A DNA stretch of 64,000 nucleotides from Penicillium oxalicum (lineage: Eukaryota > Ascomycota > Eurotiomycetes > Eurotiales > Aspergillaceae). Positions 1-12,220 of this stretch are shown here, in pieces. The stretch spans positions 3,038,001 through 3,102,000 of the forward strand of contig NC_064652.1 of the NCBI RefSeq assembly GCF_001723175.1, written 5' to 3'. Each line of letters starts with the position of its first letter. Within the stretch, counting starts at the first letter, position 1. Under the pieces are notes generated by a model. That model was not told the origin of the DNA. It worked only from the letters and a program-made list of their open reading frames with translations, and ran no database searches. Made by a program: the position numbers and the translations under genes.

Positions 1-230
1 CGAAGAGAGGTATTCGAGCCCTGCCGTGCGTTTCTAGTTCTGAGTGAGAAGATCGCTGTTCGGTTCAGGTCATCTTACATACTCGGTATGGCCCGTGCCA
101 AGCCATTCCCGAACAGGCGAAAAGCTGGAGGCTTATCGGCACCGCGATAACGATAACACTCTTCCGCGTGAGCTTAATTTTGACGACAGTCCAAGACGAT
201 CAACCACATTGTGGGGGAGCCGAGGCAAAG

Positions 231-3014
231 ATGGCTTCGCTCAACGGATCCGGTGTTTTGAACCAAGTCAGCTCTACTCATATTGCCTCTGGGCATGTCA
301 AATACTGACAGAGCTTTTAGATCATCATATCCCCGTCGGACACCGATTATCTGGACCAGCTTATCCCGTCGATTCGTGAGCATAGCATTGGCAACCGAAC
401 TCCGCAGCTACTCCAATCCCTTGCGCGATTTGCAAGTGACAAGGAGGCCGAGATCGAAAGCATATGTAATACCAATCACCAGGATTTCGTCTCCTCGGTC
501 AATTCTCTTCTTCGGATCCGCGAGGGAACTGTTTCCCTCACAACCGAGATTCTTGACCTCAACCAGTCAATTCAGACCAGTACAGAACGTCTTGCCGAAC
601 AGAAGAAGGCACTTGTGGAGTCGCGGAGTCATCGGCAGAATATTGATGAAACCTCACGAGCAATCCGAGACTGTCTTGAAGTCCTGCGCTTGGCCAACCA
701 AGTCCATGATTTGCTGGCCAAGAAGAATCACTATGCGGCCCTGCGCGCGTTGGAAGAGCTACAGAATGTTCATTTGAAGGGCGTGACACAATACAAGATT
801 GCAGAAATGATTCAACGATCGGTACCGGCAACACAACGGGCGATTGCAGAGGCTGTCATGTCCGACTTGAACACGTGGCTGTACCGCATTCGAGAGATGT
901 CACCATTCTTGGGCGAGCTGGCGCTGTTCCATACGGATCAACGCAAGTCGAGGCTCAAAGAACGCGCGGACAAAATCCCGTTCTTGGAGAATTTCAGCTT
1001 GAACTCTGCCATCGAGTTGGTGGCAGATGAAGGCGAAGAGTATGATCTGTTGCAAAACGAAGACCTGCAAGTGCCATTTGCGCCCCTTTTTGAGTGTTTG
1101 CACATCCATCAATCCCTGGGGCAAATGGACAAATTTAGAATCGAGTACGCGAATACACGGCGTCGACAAAAAGACCTGTTACTCCCCGCTTCCGTGACCC
1201 TCGTAGACGAAGATGGCGCGAGTCTCCATAACTTGCTGGAGGAGATGGCTGGGTTTGCCATCGTCGAGCGGGCGACGATGAAGAGGGTTCCAGACTTGAG
1301 ATCTCCGGTTGAGGTATGCAGTTGGCCAACTCTGGTGTCTTTCTGGTGTCTTCCACAGGTTACGTGTGCAAAATCGGGTAGGCTTAGGTTGCTGACAAGC
1401 GTGATAGATCGACGAACTATGGGATTCATCATGCCAAGCTGCGGTTGGTGTCATCTCAAAGGCACTCCATGAAGTGGACAATGCAGAGAGTATTTTGAAG
1501 ACGAAGAACCTGATCGCACTCTTTATGCAGACCATGAATGTATGAGATTTCCTCCCCAGTTCAGAACTGGCTCCCTTGAAGATGCTGACCTGGATCATCG
1601 CTACAGACCTGGGGGTTCTCTGTCCGTGTTTTTGACGATTTTCTACTAAAATTATTCAGCAAGTATGCTGAGCTTCTCAAGAAGCGATTCAGTGACGATT
1701 TCCAAGAGGTAAGCCTTCGAAAACCTCATTAACCATATTTTGTGGTCCTAACCAGTTCAAGATCGTCTCAACCGACGATTACATGCCAATGCCAATACAA
1801 ACCCCAGAGGAATACGAAAAAGTACTCAACGTCAGCTGGTATATTCCTGAGAAGCCAAGGGAGGAACAATCGTACGCAACATCTCAGTCGAGTCTGGTTG
1901 TGGATTGAACTAACTTGGCCCAGATTTCCCTGCATTCTACCGTTCTCCAGGATGTATCCTTTATGCTGCATTGACATCCGTAATTTCCTCAACCAGTTCT
2001 ACTTTTTCGCCAATGACGAATTCTCACATCCTAATGTCATTGATGAAACACTGAAAGATGTGAGCCAAGTCTGGATCCCCGGTTCGCAAAGGTGTCTTCC
2101 TAATGAATTTGAATAGGCGCTGGATGACCTTCTTTGTCGCAAAGTTTGTGACACTCTCGTCGAGCGTCTCTCCTCACAATATCTCGGACAAATTGTGCAA
2201 ATCTTGATCAATCTCGAGCATTTCGAATCGGCATGCCACGAATTGGAGCTGCTCCTTGCGGCTGCAAGATCTCAGAACTCGACAAGTACCTCAATTGCCC
2301 TGCGAGCCACCGAAAAGTTCAAGAACAATAAGAAAGCCGCCGAAAAACGGATTTTCGAAGTGGTCAATTCCAAGATCGACGATCTTGTCGAAACCGCAGA
2401 ATATGAATGGATGGCTCCTCATCCCCCCAGTGAACCCAGCAATTATATGCAAACCCTAACGCGTTTCTTATCGAACATCATGAACTCTACTTTACTGGGT
2501 TTGCCCACTGAAATCAAGGAGCTGATCTATTTCGACGCGCTGAGCCATGCCGCAAACATGATCTTGGTCAGACACCAATCCCTCGATGCCCTCTTTCAAC
2601 TAAATCTTGTCTGACTGTTTTTTTTCTCAGGCACAACCTCTGGCCCCAGAAGTCAAAACGATCAATCCTAATGGTGTAGCTGCCCTTGCCAAGGATGTCG
2701 AGTACCTGGCCCAATTTGTGGACAGTCTCAATGTACCAATTCTTCGTGAGAATCTGGACGAGCTTCAACAAACAGTCCAACTGATGCAGGCTGAGAACGC
2801 GGATGAGTTTTACGATATCTCCACCAGGAACAAGAAATACGGCCGAGTGGATGCCATGCAGGGCCCCATACTGCTTGAGAAGTACAATTGATCGCTCCTC
2901 TCACCCAAGCTGCCATAATGCTAACCTGTTTTTCTTAGGTTGACTCGAACGGTACAGGTACCAAGCAAGGTGGACAAATTTGTCAATTTGTCGTCGCGTT
3001 TCAAGAAGACCTGA
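231..3014 (+). CDS. sec15: Exocyst complex component Sec15
   Basis: Subunit of the octameric exocyst that tethers secretory vesicles to the plasma membrane at growing tips; in yeast Sec15 binds the Rab GTPase Sec4. Exons read as 231-266 (weak), 321-1313, 1408-1539, 1607-1708, 1756-1871, 1924-2059, 2117-2566, 2631-2881 and 2939-3014; phases agree at every junction, giving about 763 aa, normal for fungal Sec15. Recognised from segments such as SDTDYLDQLIPSIREHS near the N-terminus and the C-terminal DKFVNLSSRFKKT. The N-terminal part is a helical, coiled-coil-prone tethering region and the rest the all-helical Sec15 domain. The first exon is uncertain: ATG 231 followed by a poor GTCAGC donor is the best in-frame choice, but the true start could be elsewhere, including left of the window. 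It converges with hapE. Confidence 0.87.
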
Positions 3015-3447
3015 TCTGCTCGCTATGGTGAAATGTTGCCAAGAGAGACTTTCGCCGTAGAAATCCTGCGTTGCCCTATCCGATACCCAGTTCAAGTTTT
3101 TTTTTACTTTGACATTCTAGGGCAAACAGTGACGAAATACCAGAAAATATGGCACTCTCATTTTCCCAGTTCAAGTATTGAATTCTCAGATCATTGAGAG
3201 TTGCCATTCTCAATTCAGAGCCTACAATGTTTCCATCATACCACATAATTTGAAACATCCAGTGGCATTAAACCCACCATCTTCATTAGATGGAAGGCGA
3301 CTAATGGTAGATGAAAAGATCAGAAAAGATGAAAAAAAAATCAAAACACCAAGATAGAACCCCAATTGGTTCCAGGAAGCATACACGCCAGACACTTAAA
3401 TCAATTTATTGCAAGATGCCATGATCCATGATCTTGGTATTCACATC
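3015..3447. other. Convergent intergenic region sec15/hapE
   Basis: This 433-base stretch lies between two converging stop codons and should hold the two 3' untranslated regions. It is AT-rich with A and T runs (for example around 3330). I see no coding or structural feature in it. Confidence 0.6.
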
Positions 3448-4608
3448 TCACTTGGCTTGGTTAGCATTTGGCGTTGCGAATTGGGTATGAAGGGCAGTAT
3501 GGTGGGTACGAACCTGCTGAGGTGGCATGTGAGGGTAGCCATACATCCCCTCAAACATTTGAGGCTGCGGCTGGCCATACGCGCCCGTGGGATCCTGCTG
3601 AACAGTGCCAGGGTACATTGCCTGTTGTTGACGATACTCCTGCTCCTGGGACATGCCATGCTGACCAAGGGAACCATAGTCCGCCGGGCCCATGTGCTGC
3701 GGGACGCTGTGCTGGGTAGGCGGCATTTGGCCAGGACCAGGGGCGGGACCAGCACCACCGGCGCCAGCCTGGCTCGATCGCTTTGCGTGGGAAGTGGCCT
3801 CTTCACGGGGAACAATGTCGATCAAGAAATCGAACATGTCTGACTTGGAGAGGGCTGCGGCAATGTCAGAACGCTGGAGAGTGCGTCGCTTGTTGTCCTC
3901 GGCATGGATCCATGCACGCATCGTCAACTCGGTAATGAAAATATCACAGCCTTTGGCGAACAGAATGGGCGCTTCGGCAGAAATCATCTTGACCTCGGGA
4001 TCGGCCTTCATAACCTTCTTGATTCGCGCGAGGGGAAGCTGGTGGATCTTGTAATCGTGATTGTCGGTCTCCAGGTGATTGATGACGTGCTGCCAGTAGG
4101 TGGTGAGGATGTCACGGGCTGTGCCCTGCAGGCCTTGGTTCACCTGGACTTTTGTGTCAGTATGAATGGCGATCGGACCGATCACAATGCAAGAGACTGT
4201 AACTCACGTTCGCCCACGTGCCAGTGTAGAGCTCAGCGACGGGCGCATATCCTTGTGCGGAGAGCTAAACAGAACCAATGCCAAGTTAGTCGGCTTGAAT
4301 CCAGACTGGTGTGAATCGAGAGCTGTGGGAGCTTGGTATTTGGGGGTCGGGACGAAAGCATACCGCAGCACTGGCGCCTATAATTCCGATCAGTCAGTGT
4401 CGGACGAAAAGGGGATTGCGATAGGCTCCGCAGTCATCTCGCCTATCTTCACAGGGAGATGCGCCCGATGCTCATCCACATCACTCAAGGATTTTCTACT
4501 TGGGGAGTTTCAATTACCGTAGTGTCCACCATTCCTCACATCATACACCGGCTGTTGTTGCTGCTGCTGTCTAGCTTGCTGCTGGGCATTCTGCGATGTC
4601 TGATCCAT
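3448..4608 (-). CDS. hapE: CCAAT-binding complex subunit HapE (NF-YC/Hap5)
   Basis: Histone-fold subunit of the heterotrimeric CCAAT-binding complex (HapB/HapC/HapE), a nuclear regulator; with HapX it controls iron genes, and in A. fumigatus it restrains ergosterol genes. Exons 4608-4518, 4377-4364 (only 14 nt), 4264-4208 and 4143-3448 join in phase to give 285 aa. A Gln-rich N-terminus is followed by the conserved fungal block [20 protein letters not shown] and the NF-YC histone fold ([20 protein letters not shown], then the helices to about residue 170). The tail is Gly/Pro/Gln-rich, as in Aspergillus HapE. The long stretch of identity to known HapE makes the call firm. The tiny second exon is the part most likely to be missed by gene finders. 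Confidence 0.95.
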
Positions 4609-5372
4609 TGCTATGCAAATGTGATTTCTGTGAGAGGATGATAGAAGAAAATTGCAGTCAACTGGTCTCTTTCGGAGGTAGGCTTCGAGGATGCGACGCG
4701 CCGACTCTCGGGCGGTAGATCGTGACTGTAAGGTAATGCGCAAAGGCCTTTTAGGGGTATCAAAATGCAATCGCACGAGCAGACTATGTTCAGTGATCCC
4801 TGAAAGTCAATTTTTCCGTGGGGAAGGGTTCAGGAGCTCGTCGGAGCAGTTGCGGACGTGAAGATGTGAAGTGATGCGCTTGCGCAGCTGTCTGACGTTT
4901 TGGGATTCAGGTCCCCCCGCTCTTTCAGCTCCGCGCGTGTCGGCCTTTTGCTCGAGGCACTCGAGGCGATCGCTAAGAGTCAGAGGGATGATGCTGCTAC
5001 ACAACACTCAGCCTCTTATGACCTACACCATTACTGGAAATTAGGCTTAGAACTGGTTGAGTCTTTTTGCTGCTTTGGTTTTATTTTTGAGCCAATTCGC
5101 TTTCACAACTACACGAGTTGGAACGAAAAAAAAGAGTCGGCGACAGGCTTTCCTCCACGGCGTAATTTGGGTACTGCATCAAGTGTATAGTACAATACAT
5201 TACAGTCAGCCCAAAGGTCACCTGACTTACAGGAGCACCGGCCACCCGTAAGATGTCCCTCATAAAAGTTTGTCCGCGCCGACAGAGCTGCACTGAAAAA
5301 AAAATCCTATAAAGCCTTCTACCTCATCGAATCACCAACAATCTCTGGTTTTCCCACCCTGACTCTGCAGGG
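4609..5372. promoter_or_regulatory. Divergent promoter region hapE/fcf2
   Basis: A 764-base region separates the two start codons. A CCAAT pentamer lies at 5092-5096 and a TATA-like TATAAAG at 5308-5314, about 60 bases before the fcf2 ATG. A CCAAT box beside a CCAAT-binding-factor gene would fit autoregulation, which is known for hapB in A. nidulans; here it is only an inference from one pentamer. No RNA gene is visible. Confidence 0.45.
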
Positions 5373-6358
5373 ATGAGTGATACCACAGTTATGGCATCCA
5401 CTCCATCTCAGGAGGAGGTGGATCTGTCTGATGATCAGATTCAACAGCTTCTCCTCGAGGCTGAGAGCCGCCTGCGTGGCACAACCACACAGATCACTCC
5501 GGTCGATATCTCGTCCATCAAGTACGTCGCACTGTCTACCTTCCTCTGCCCTTTGAATGATGTGCTAATGCTTTGACAGAATTCCAAAGCTGGCTGTCAG
5601 CTCTGAATTGAAGCCTTACGTGCGCCCTGACGCGGAGAAGATTGCTACCGTTAATTCGGCCCAGCTTATCGATTCAAAGCAAAAGGAGTTGTCCAACATC
5701 CTCCGACCAGCTACTACCAAGCCCACCACCAAGAAGGTAAGAACAGCACCCCTCTATTTTTTGATTTCCCTCGCGGAAGATTTCTTGTTTGCTATGAGGA
5801 AAATTATCCCAACGCCTAAGCGCTTGATGCGGCGTCCTCAGTCCGTCTTGGGCTGTGCTGCACTAGTGAGAGCCATCTTTTTTCATAGTTACTCTGAGCA
5901 TACACATTTCTTTACTGGAAATCTCTTTTTTCATGGATGACGGTATCAAGCTCATGGATCGCTGACTTGAGTCTACCCTTCAGGACAAGGCCACTGCCGG
6001 ACCCGATTGGTTCAACTTGCCTAAGACCGAATTGACTCCAGAGCTCAAGAGAGATCTTCAGCTCATTCGGATGCGTTCAGTCTTGGACCCTAAGCGACAT
6101 TACAAAAAGGAAAACGGCAAGGCCAAGATCCCCGAGTTCTCTCAAGTCGGCACTATCGTGGAAGGTCCGACAGAATTCTTCAGCGGTCGTATCACCAAAA
6201 AAGATCGCAAGAAGAACTTTGTCGAGGAAGTCCTGGCTGTGGAGCGCCAGAATCGGCGCTTCGAGTCCAAGTACCGCGACATCCAAGCCCACAAGACCAG
6301 TGGCAAGAAGGCCTTTTACAAAGACTTGCAAGCGAAAAGAAACCGCAAGCTCAAATGA
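5373..6358 (+). CDS. fcf2: rRNA-processing protein Fcf2
   Basis: Nucleolar factor for early pre-rRNA cleavages (A0, A1, A2) in small-subunit biogenesis, the yeast Fcf2 / human TdT-interacting factor 2 family. Exons 5373-5521, 5580-5736 and 5984-6358 give 226 aa. An acidic N-terminus (EEVDLSDDQIQQLLLEAESR) precedes the Fcf2 domain: GPDWFNLPKTELTPELKRDL, then the RMRSVLDPKRHYKK block and a basic C-terminus ending in RNRKLK. The in-frame Met at 5391 is an alternative start. Intron 2 is 247 nt, long for this window. It is divergent from hapE and its 3' end is only 144 bases from the converging phosphorylase gene. Confidence 0.93.
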
Positions 6359-6502
6359 GAGCAGTTCTAAAACTCTCTATCATTATGCGTTGTTCACGTT
6401 GTTGCACTGGGGGTTATCCCTTCCAACTCCTGTACATGCGTATTGAGTCCTCTATGCCGGTTTTCTTTTTTTAAAGTTGGGTGTCGATGATCGGGTGACC
6501 GT

Positions 6503-7888
6503 CTACGCTGTTCCGAAGACCTTCACCAGGCTTTGCAAAACCAGTTTCTGCCAAATGTCAGTTCGACGGCTTCCCTCATGTGTGGGGGTCTGGGGAGACT
6601 CACCTGCATGTCCAATGCCGCGTTGCGTCCCGCCTCCAACACTTCCTCGTGGCCAGCCTTGCCCTCTTCGATGAGCGCGTTGAGCTGATTGGCATCCTTG
6701 CCCTCGAGCAACTGCTCATCGCCACGAGTCACGGGTGCCAGGACCGCGTTGTTGGTGACCAGGCTGAATGCCAAGACTCGCAGCCCACAGTGACGTGCCA
6801 CGACGATCTCAGGAACGGTAGACATACCGACCACGTCGGCGCCGAGCATACGCAGCATGCGGCTTTCGGCTCTGGTCTCGTACCTGTCTGACGGTTAGAA
6901 ATGACCGTGTGCATCACATGTCTTGCCTGTTCCCAGGACGCAACTCACGTTGGTCCGCTGACGAAGGCATAGACACCTTCGTGCAGCTTTCTCGTACTCT
7001 CGGCCGGAATGATGTCCTTCCATGCTTGATGAACCTGACGACGAAGTTCCAGGTCATATGCATCGGAAAGGGGAGGGAATCGAACGCCAAATTGTTCATC
7101 GTTGGGTCCACGCAGCGGATGCACACCCGCCAGACCGGCCATGAAAATGTGCTGTTGGATCAGCCCGTTAGCTAAATACCATCATAGATAGCAATAGGGT
7201 TGTGGGGTAGGGTAGTTCTTGCATCGTTGAGCAGGACAATATCGCCCACGTTGTACTCCGAATTCAAGCCACCGGCCGCGTTGGTCACTGTCATTTCTCC
7301 CGTTAAAACCTTTTGTCTTTTTGTAGATGGTGTCCATGCCGCGCATTCGGCAACAGTTCTCTTTTCTTTGTGACTTACACACAACTGTGTCAACCCCCAA
7401 CTGCTTGAACACTCGAATGGGAAAGGTGACTTTATCCATCTCATGGCCCTCGTAGAAGCTGCACCGTCGTCAGTCCTCCGTCTGGTCTTCGTCTACCACA
7501 TCACGTCGCATGTCGATATTGCCCTGGCAAACTCACTGCGCACGACCAACCATCAACACTGCGGGAATCCTTTGGCCCAGCAAGCCAAAGACCAGCTTTC
7601 CAGCATGTCCGGCAACTATCCCCATTTCTCCTGTCAGCAACTATGTGACGCCTCTGTCATGTAGTCCTCCTCATTCATCCACTCACCCGTCGGACGAGGG
7701 AAATGCGGGATGGACGCATAGTCATATTCCGCCCGCCCTTCCTTCTGGACGGTAGCAGCCAGTCCTCCCAGTCCCGAACCGCATACAATCGCCACTTTGG
7801 GCGCCTGCAGTCCCTCTGGGAGAGTACTTCGGAGGAAGGTCACGGCCTCATTGGCCCGGTCGAAGGAAGATATGTCTGCGTTGCTCAT
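6503..7888 (-). CDS. Purine nucleoside phosphorylase
   Basis: Cytosolic trimeric-type PNP: phosphorolysis of inosine/guanosine to free base plus ribose-1-phosphate in purine salvage. Exons 7888-7687, 7615-7537, 7458-7379, 7287-7223, 7151-6949, 6883-6604 and 6547-6503 join in phase to 317 aa, the usual size. Phosphate and base-binding motifs are all present: GSGLGG near residue 37, the [12 protein letters not shown] block, [38 protein letters not shown] and the SLVTN strand. Intron 4 (7222-7152) has a GC donor (GCAAGA) instead of GT; only this splice joins LND to HIFMAGL in phase. It is the counterpart of yeast PNP1. Divergent from rsm10. Confidence 0.93.
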
Positions 7889-8658
7889 TGTGCTTGCGTG
7901 TCTTTTTTTTTATTCTTCCACCGCTCCACGAATAGAGTCTATCTCGATGCACAGAGTAAAGGAATAGAGAGAAGATCAGACGGAGATACAAGAAGGAAAG
8001 AAAAAAAAAAGTTTCCACGTGAAGGAGGGGAATAATTTGGTTGCATGTGGGGGGGAAAGGCTGTTCTGATGCTGCGGAGAATCGACGTGCGGGCGAGTCT
8101 CATTGGCTCTCCGCTGCAGGGCCCGATGATATCCTCGTCTGGGCAAAAAGTATGTCGAGGGAGATTCATGGGGGATTTAAAAGTCGCCGGTCATGTCAGA
8201 TTCGAGGAGGGTCTGAGTTCCAGGCTCAAGGGGTCGATAGTTTAGAAGTATCTACAGACACATCAATCAGCTGGAATTATCGGTCTACAGTTGACGTGAA
8301 CCAGAAACCTCGGGGGAAAGTAGTCTACCAACTAGACCTATCTACTGAGAATATGTATACCCGAACCAAGTTCCAGATCGCATCGCCCAAGACCACATAT
8401 CGCCCTGCTTATCAGGATCTCAATTGTGATGAAAAGACTATCTGTACCATTGAGCCAATATCCATGAGAAGAGAAAAACACACTCGACTCACACGACCCC
8501 TGGAAGACGGTGATGGTGTAGCCGTGGGTGCAGAGACGGACCAAACATCGAACGGCAGCCGACAGCCGACACCTCAACTTGAAGGCGGTCAGTGTACATC
8601 ACTTTCAACTCCGCGAAAAAAACCCGCACCGAACAGACCATATCACACGCCTCCAACC
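7889..8658. promoter_or_regulatory. Divergent promoter region PNP/rsm10
   Basis: This 770-base region between two start codons holds T and A runs near 7905-7915 and 8000-8010 and no recognisable gene. An open frame from 8041 runs straight into rsm10 exon 1 in the same frame, but its sequence is unlike mitochondrial S10 proteins, so I place it in the leader and start rsm10 at 8659. Confidence 0.4.
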
Positions 8659-9772
8659 ATGTTTTCCAGCACAACACGCTCCCTGATCGGGGCGAGCAAG
8701 CATTTGCGGGTATGCAAAGACATTGCAGTGCCTCTGGAATCCATCAATTCGTGCCGACTGACTCCATTACAGTTCCCAATCCCCATCCGCTCATTATCCA
8801 CCCCGAGCCAGCCCAACGCGCCGCCGTCCACCGAGAAAACGACCGCTGCTCCCCAGACCAAGGCTGAGCCCACGCCCACATCGATACCCACATCTGCGGC
8901 GTAAGAGACCCTGCACACTTGGGACCATTCACATCATGTGCGGAGCAGAATAACCAACGAGCAACTTTGGTGGCCCATTTTAGTTCTACGCCCGTCGAAG
9001 CATCATCCGAACCCGCGGAGCCCACGGTCAAAGAATGGTCAGTGAAAATCCCCGCCCGGTGTCGGCAGAAGACAACAAGAGAGGCAAGAAATCTCACATG
9101 GCATTTTCAGGTCCGACCGGTTGGGAGCGATCGATAAACACGCCCGACTTCCCCGGAGTGTTCAGGCGCTATACCTCCGTCCCCTTCGCCGCAAGGCCGA
9201 ACACGGCCTGCCCGTCTGCGATCTCCAATTGCGCTCCTACAGTGTTGAGAACCTCGAGTTCTTTGCCGATTTTGCCCTCCGCGCTGCGTACTACCTCAAC
9301 CTCCCCGTCTCGGGCCCCGTGCCTCTTCCCCGCATCACTCAACGCTGGACCGTCATCCGCAGTAACTTTGTCCACAAGAAGAGCAAGGAGAACTTTGAGC
9401 GGATCACCCTCCGCCGTCTGATTCAGATCAAGGATGGTCACCCGGAGGCGGTGCAGGCCTGGTTGGCCTTCCTCCGCAAGCACGCCTTTTACGGGGTTGG
9501 TATGAAGGCCAACGTGTGGGAGCATGAGAGTTTGGGTATGCGAACCAATCCAATTTTGATTGTTGACGGTGTGGCCCCTGATCCTGGCGGATGACCAACT
9601 AACATGTGGGAAAACAGATGCCAGCAAAGCCCTCGATGCCTCCCTCCCCGAGATTCAAAAGGTCGTGGGTCCTCATCTCGCCCAGTTCGGTCAAAGAGAG
9701 GACAATTCGCGCAAGGACACCATCTTCGACTCGCTGGATAACGCAAGGTATGAGGAGCCGAAGAATCTCTAA
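8659..9772 (+). CDS. rsm10: Mitochondrial small ribosomal subunit protein uS10m (Rsm10)
   Basis: Nuclear-encoded component of the mitochondrial ribosome small-subunit head. Exons 8659-8900, 8984-9037, 9111-9535 and 9618-9772 give 291 aa. The first 60 or so residues are rich in Ser/Arg/Thr and lack acidic residues, as in a mitochondrial targeting peptide, followed by a Pro/Thr-rich linker. The uS10 domain begins at KHARLPRSVQALYLRPLRRK and runs through CDLQLRSYSVENLEFFADFA to GVGMKANVWEHESL. The C-terminal extension ends in YEEPKNL. The ATG was chosen because it gives a targeting-like N-terminus. Same strand as the next gene, mitochondrial TrpRS. Confidence 0.92.
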
Positions 9773-10442
9773 AATAATCAACAAGCAAGTCGGGATGATT
9801 GGCGGCAGCCGCGTGGGACATGGCATAGTTCAATTCCTTCCTTTTTCACTTCTTTTTCCTTCAAACTTCTCCGCGTTGTTAATTTTTTTGATTCATCTGG
9901 GAAAACACCTGGGCGTCATGTCACCTTTGTATCATCACAAGCTCTGGATCTGTCTGTCTGTGCTTCCACACTGGCCTGTTCAATGGCTTTTGGCCCGGCC
10001 GCTGTCTGTCCTGTCCTGTCCTGTACTTTTACATACCATCGTCTCCAAATGAAAGACACAAAGTCGCTGTTTCTCGACTGTCAACGGGCCCGGCTTAATG
10101 GAAGTTGCCCTGGATGTCCATTATAGATGCGTCGATACCAACGCGATCCTTTGAATACCCACTAATCGACAAAGGGTGTCTAAGCAGTCCCATCTGCGCC
10201 TCTCCTGCCGATGGACTAGCTACCTCCCGTCAGTATCAAATCACGTGATACCAACAGATATCTCTTCTGCCAGCGTACGCCAGGCACCGAATCGCAACCC
10301 TCTAATTGCACCGGACCCAAATAAAAGAAAAAAAATTTAGAACAAACAAAAAGAGAGAGAGAGATCAAGAGTCCTCCTCAAACCCCAAAAGCAGAGCCCA
10401 AAAAAGTGACTCAAAAACAACGAGACCCCTTGCACAAACCCC
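9773..10442. other. Intergenic region rsm10 to msw1
   Basis: This 670-base tandem intergenic region should hold the rsm10 3' UTR and the msw1 promoter. It has an A-rich stretch and a GA tract near 10320-10370, just before the msw1 start. No other feature is visible. Confidence 0.4.

Positions 10443-12220
<1,778 letters not shown>

Noticed and set aside
8041..8658. N-terminal extension of rsm10 in the same open frame
   Set aside because: The upstream sequence is unlike uS10m proteins and would displace the targeting peptide from the N-terminus.
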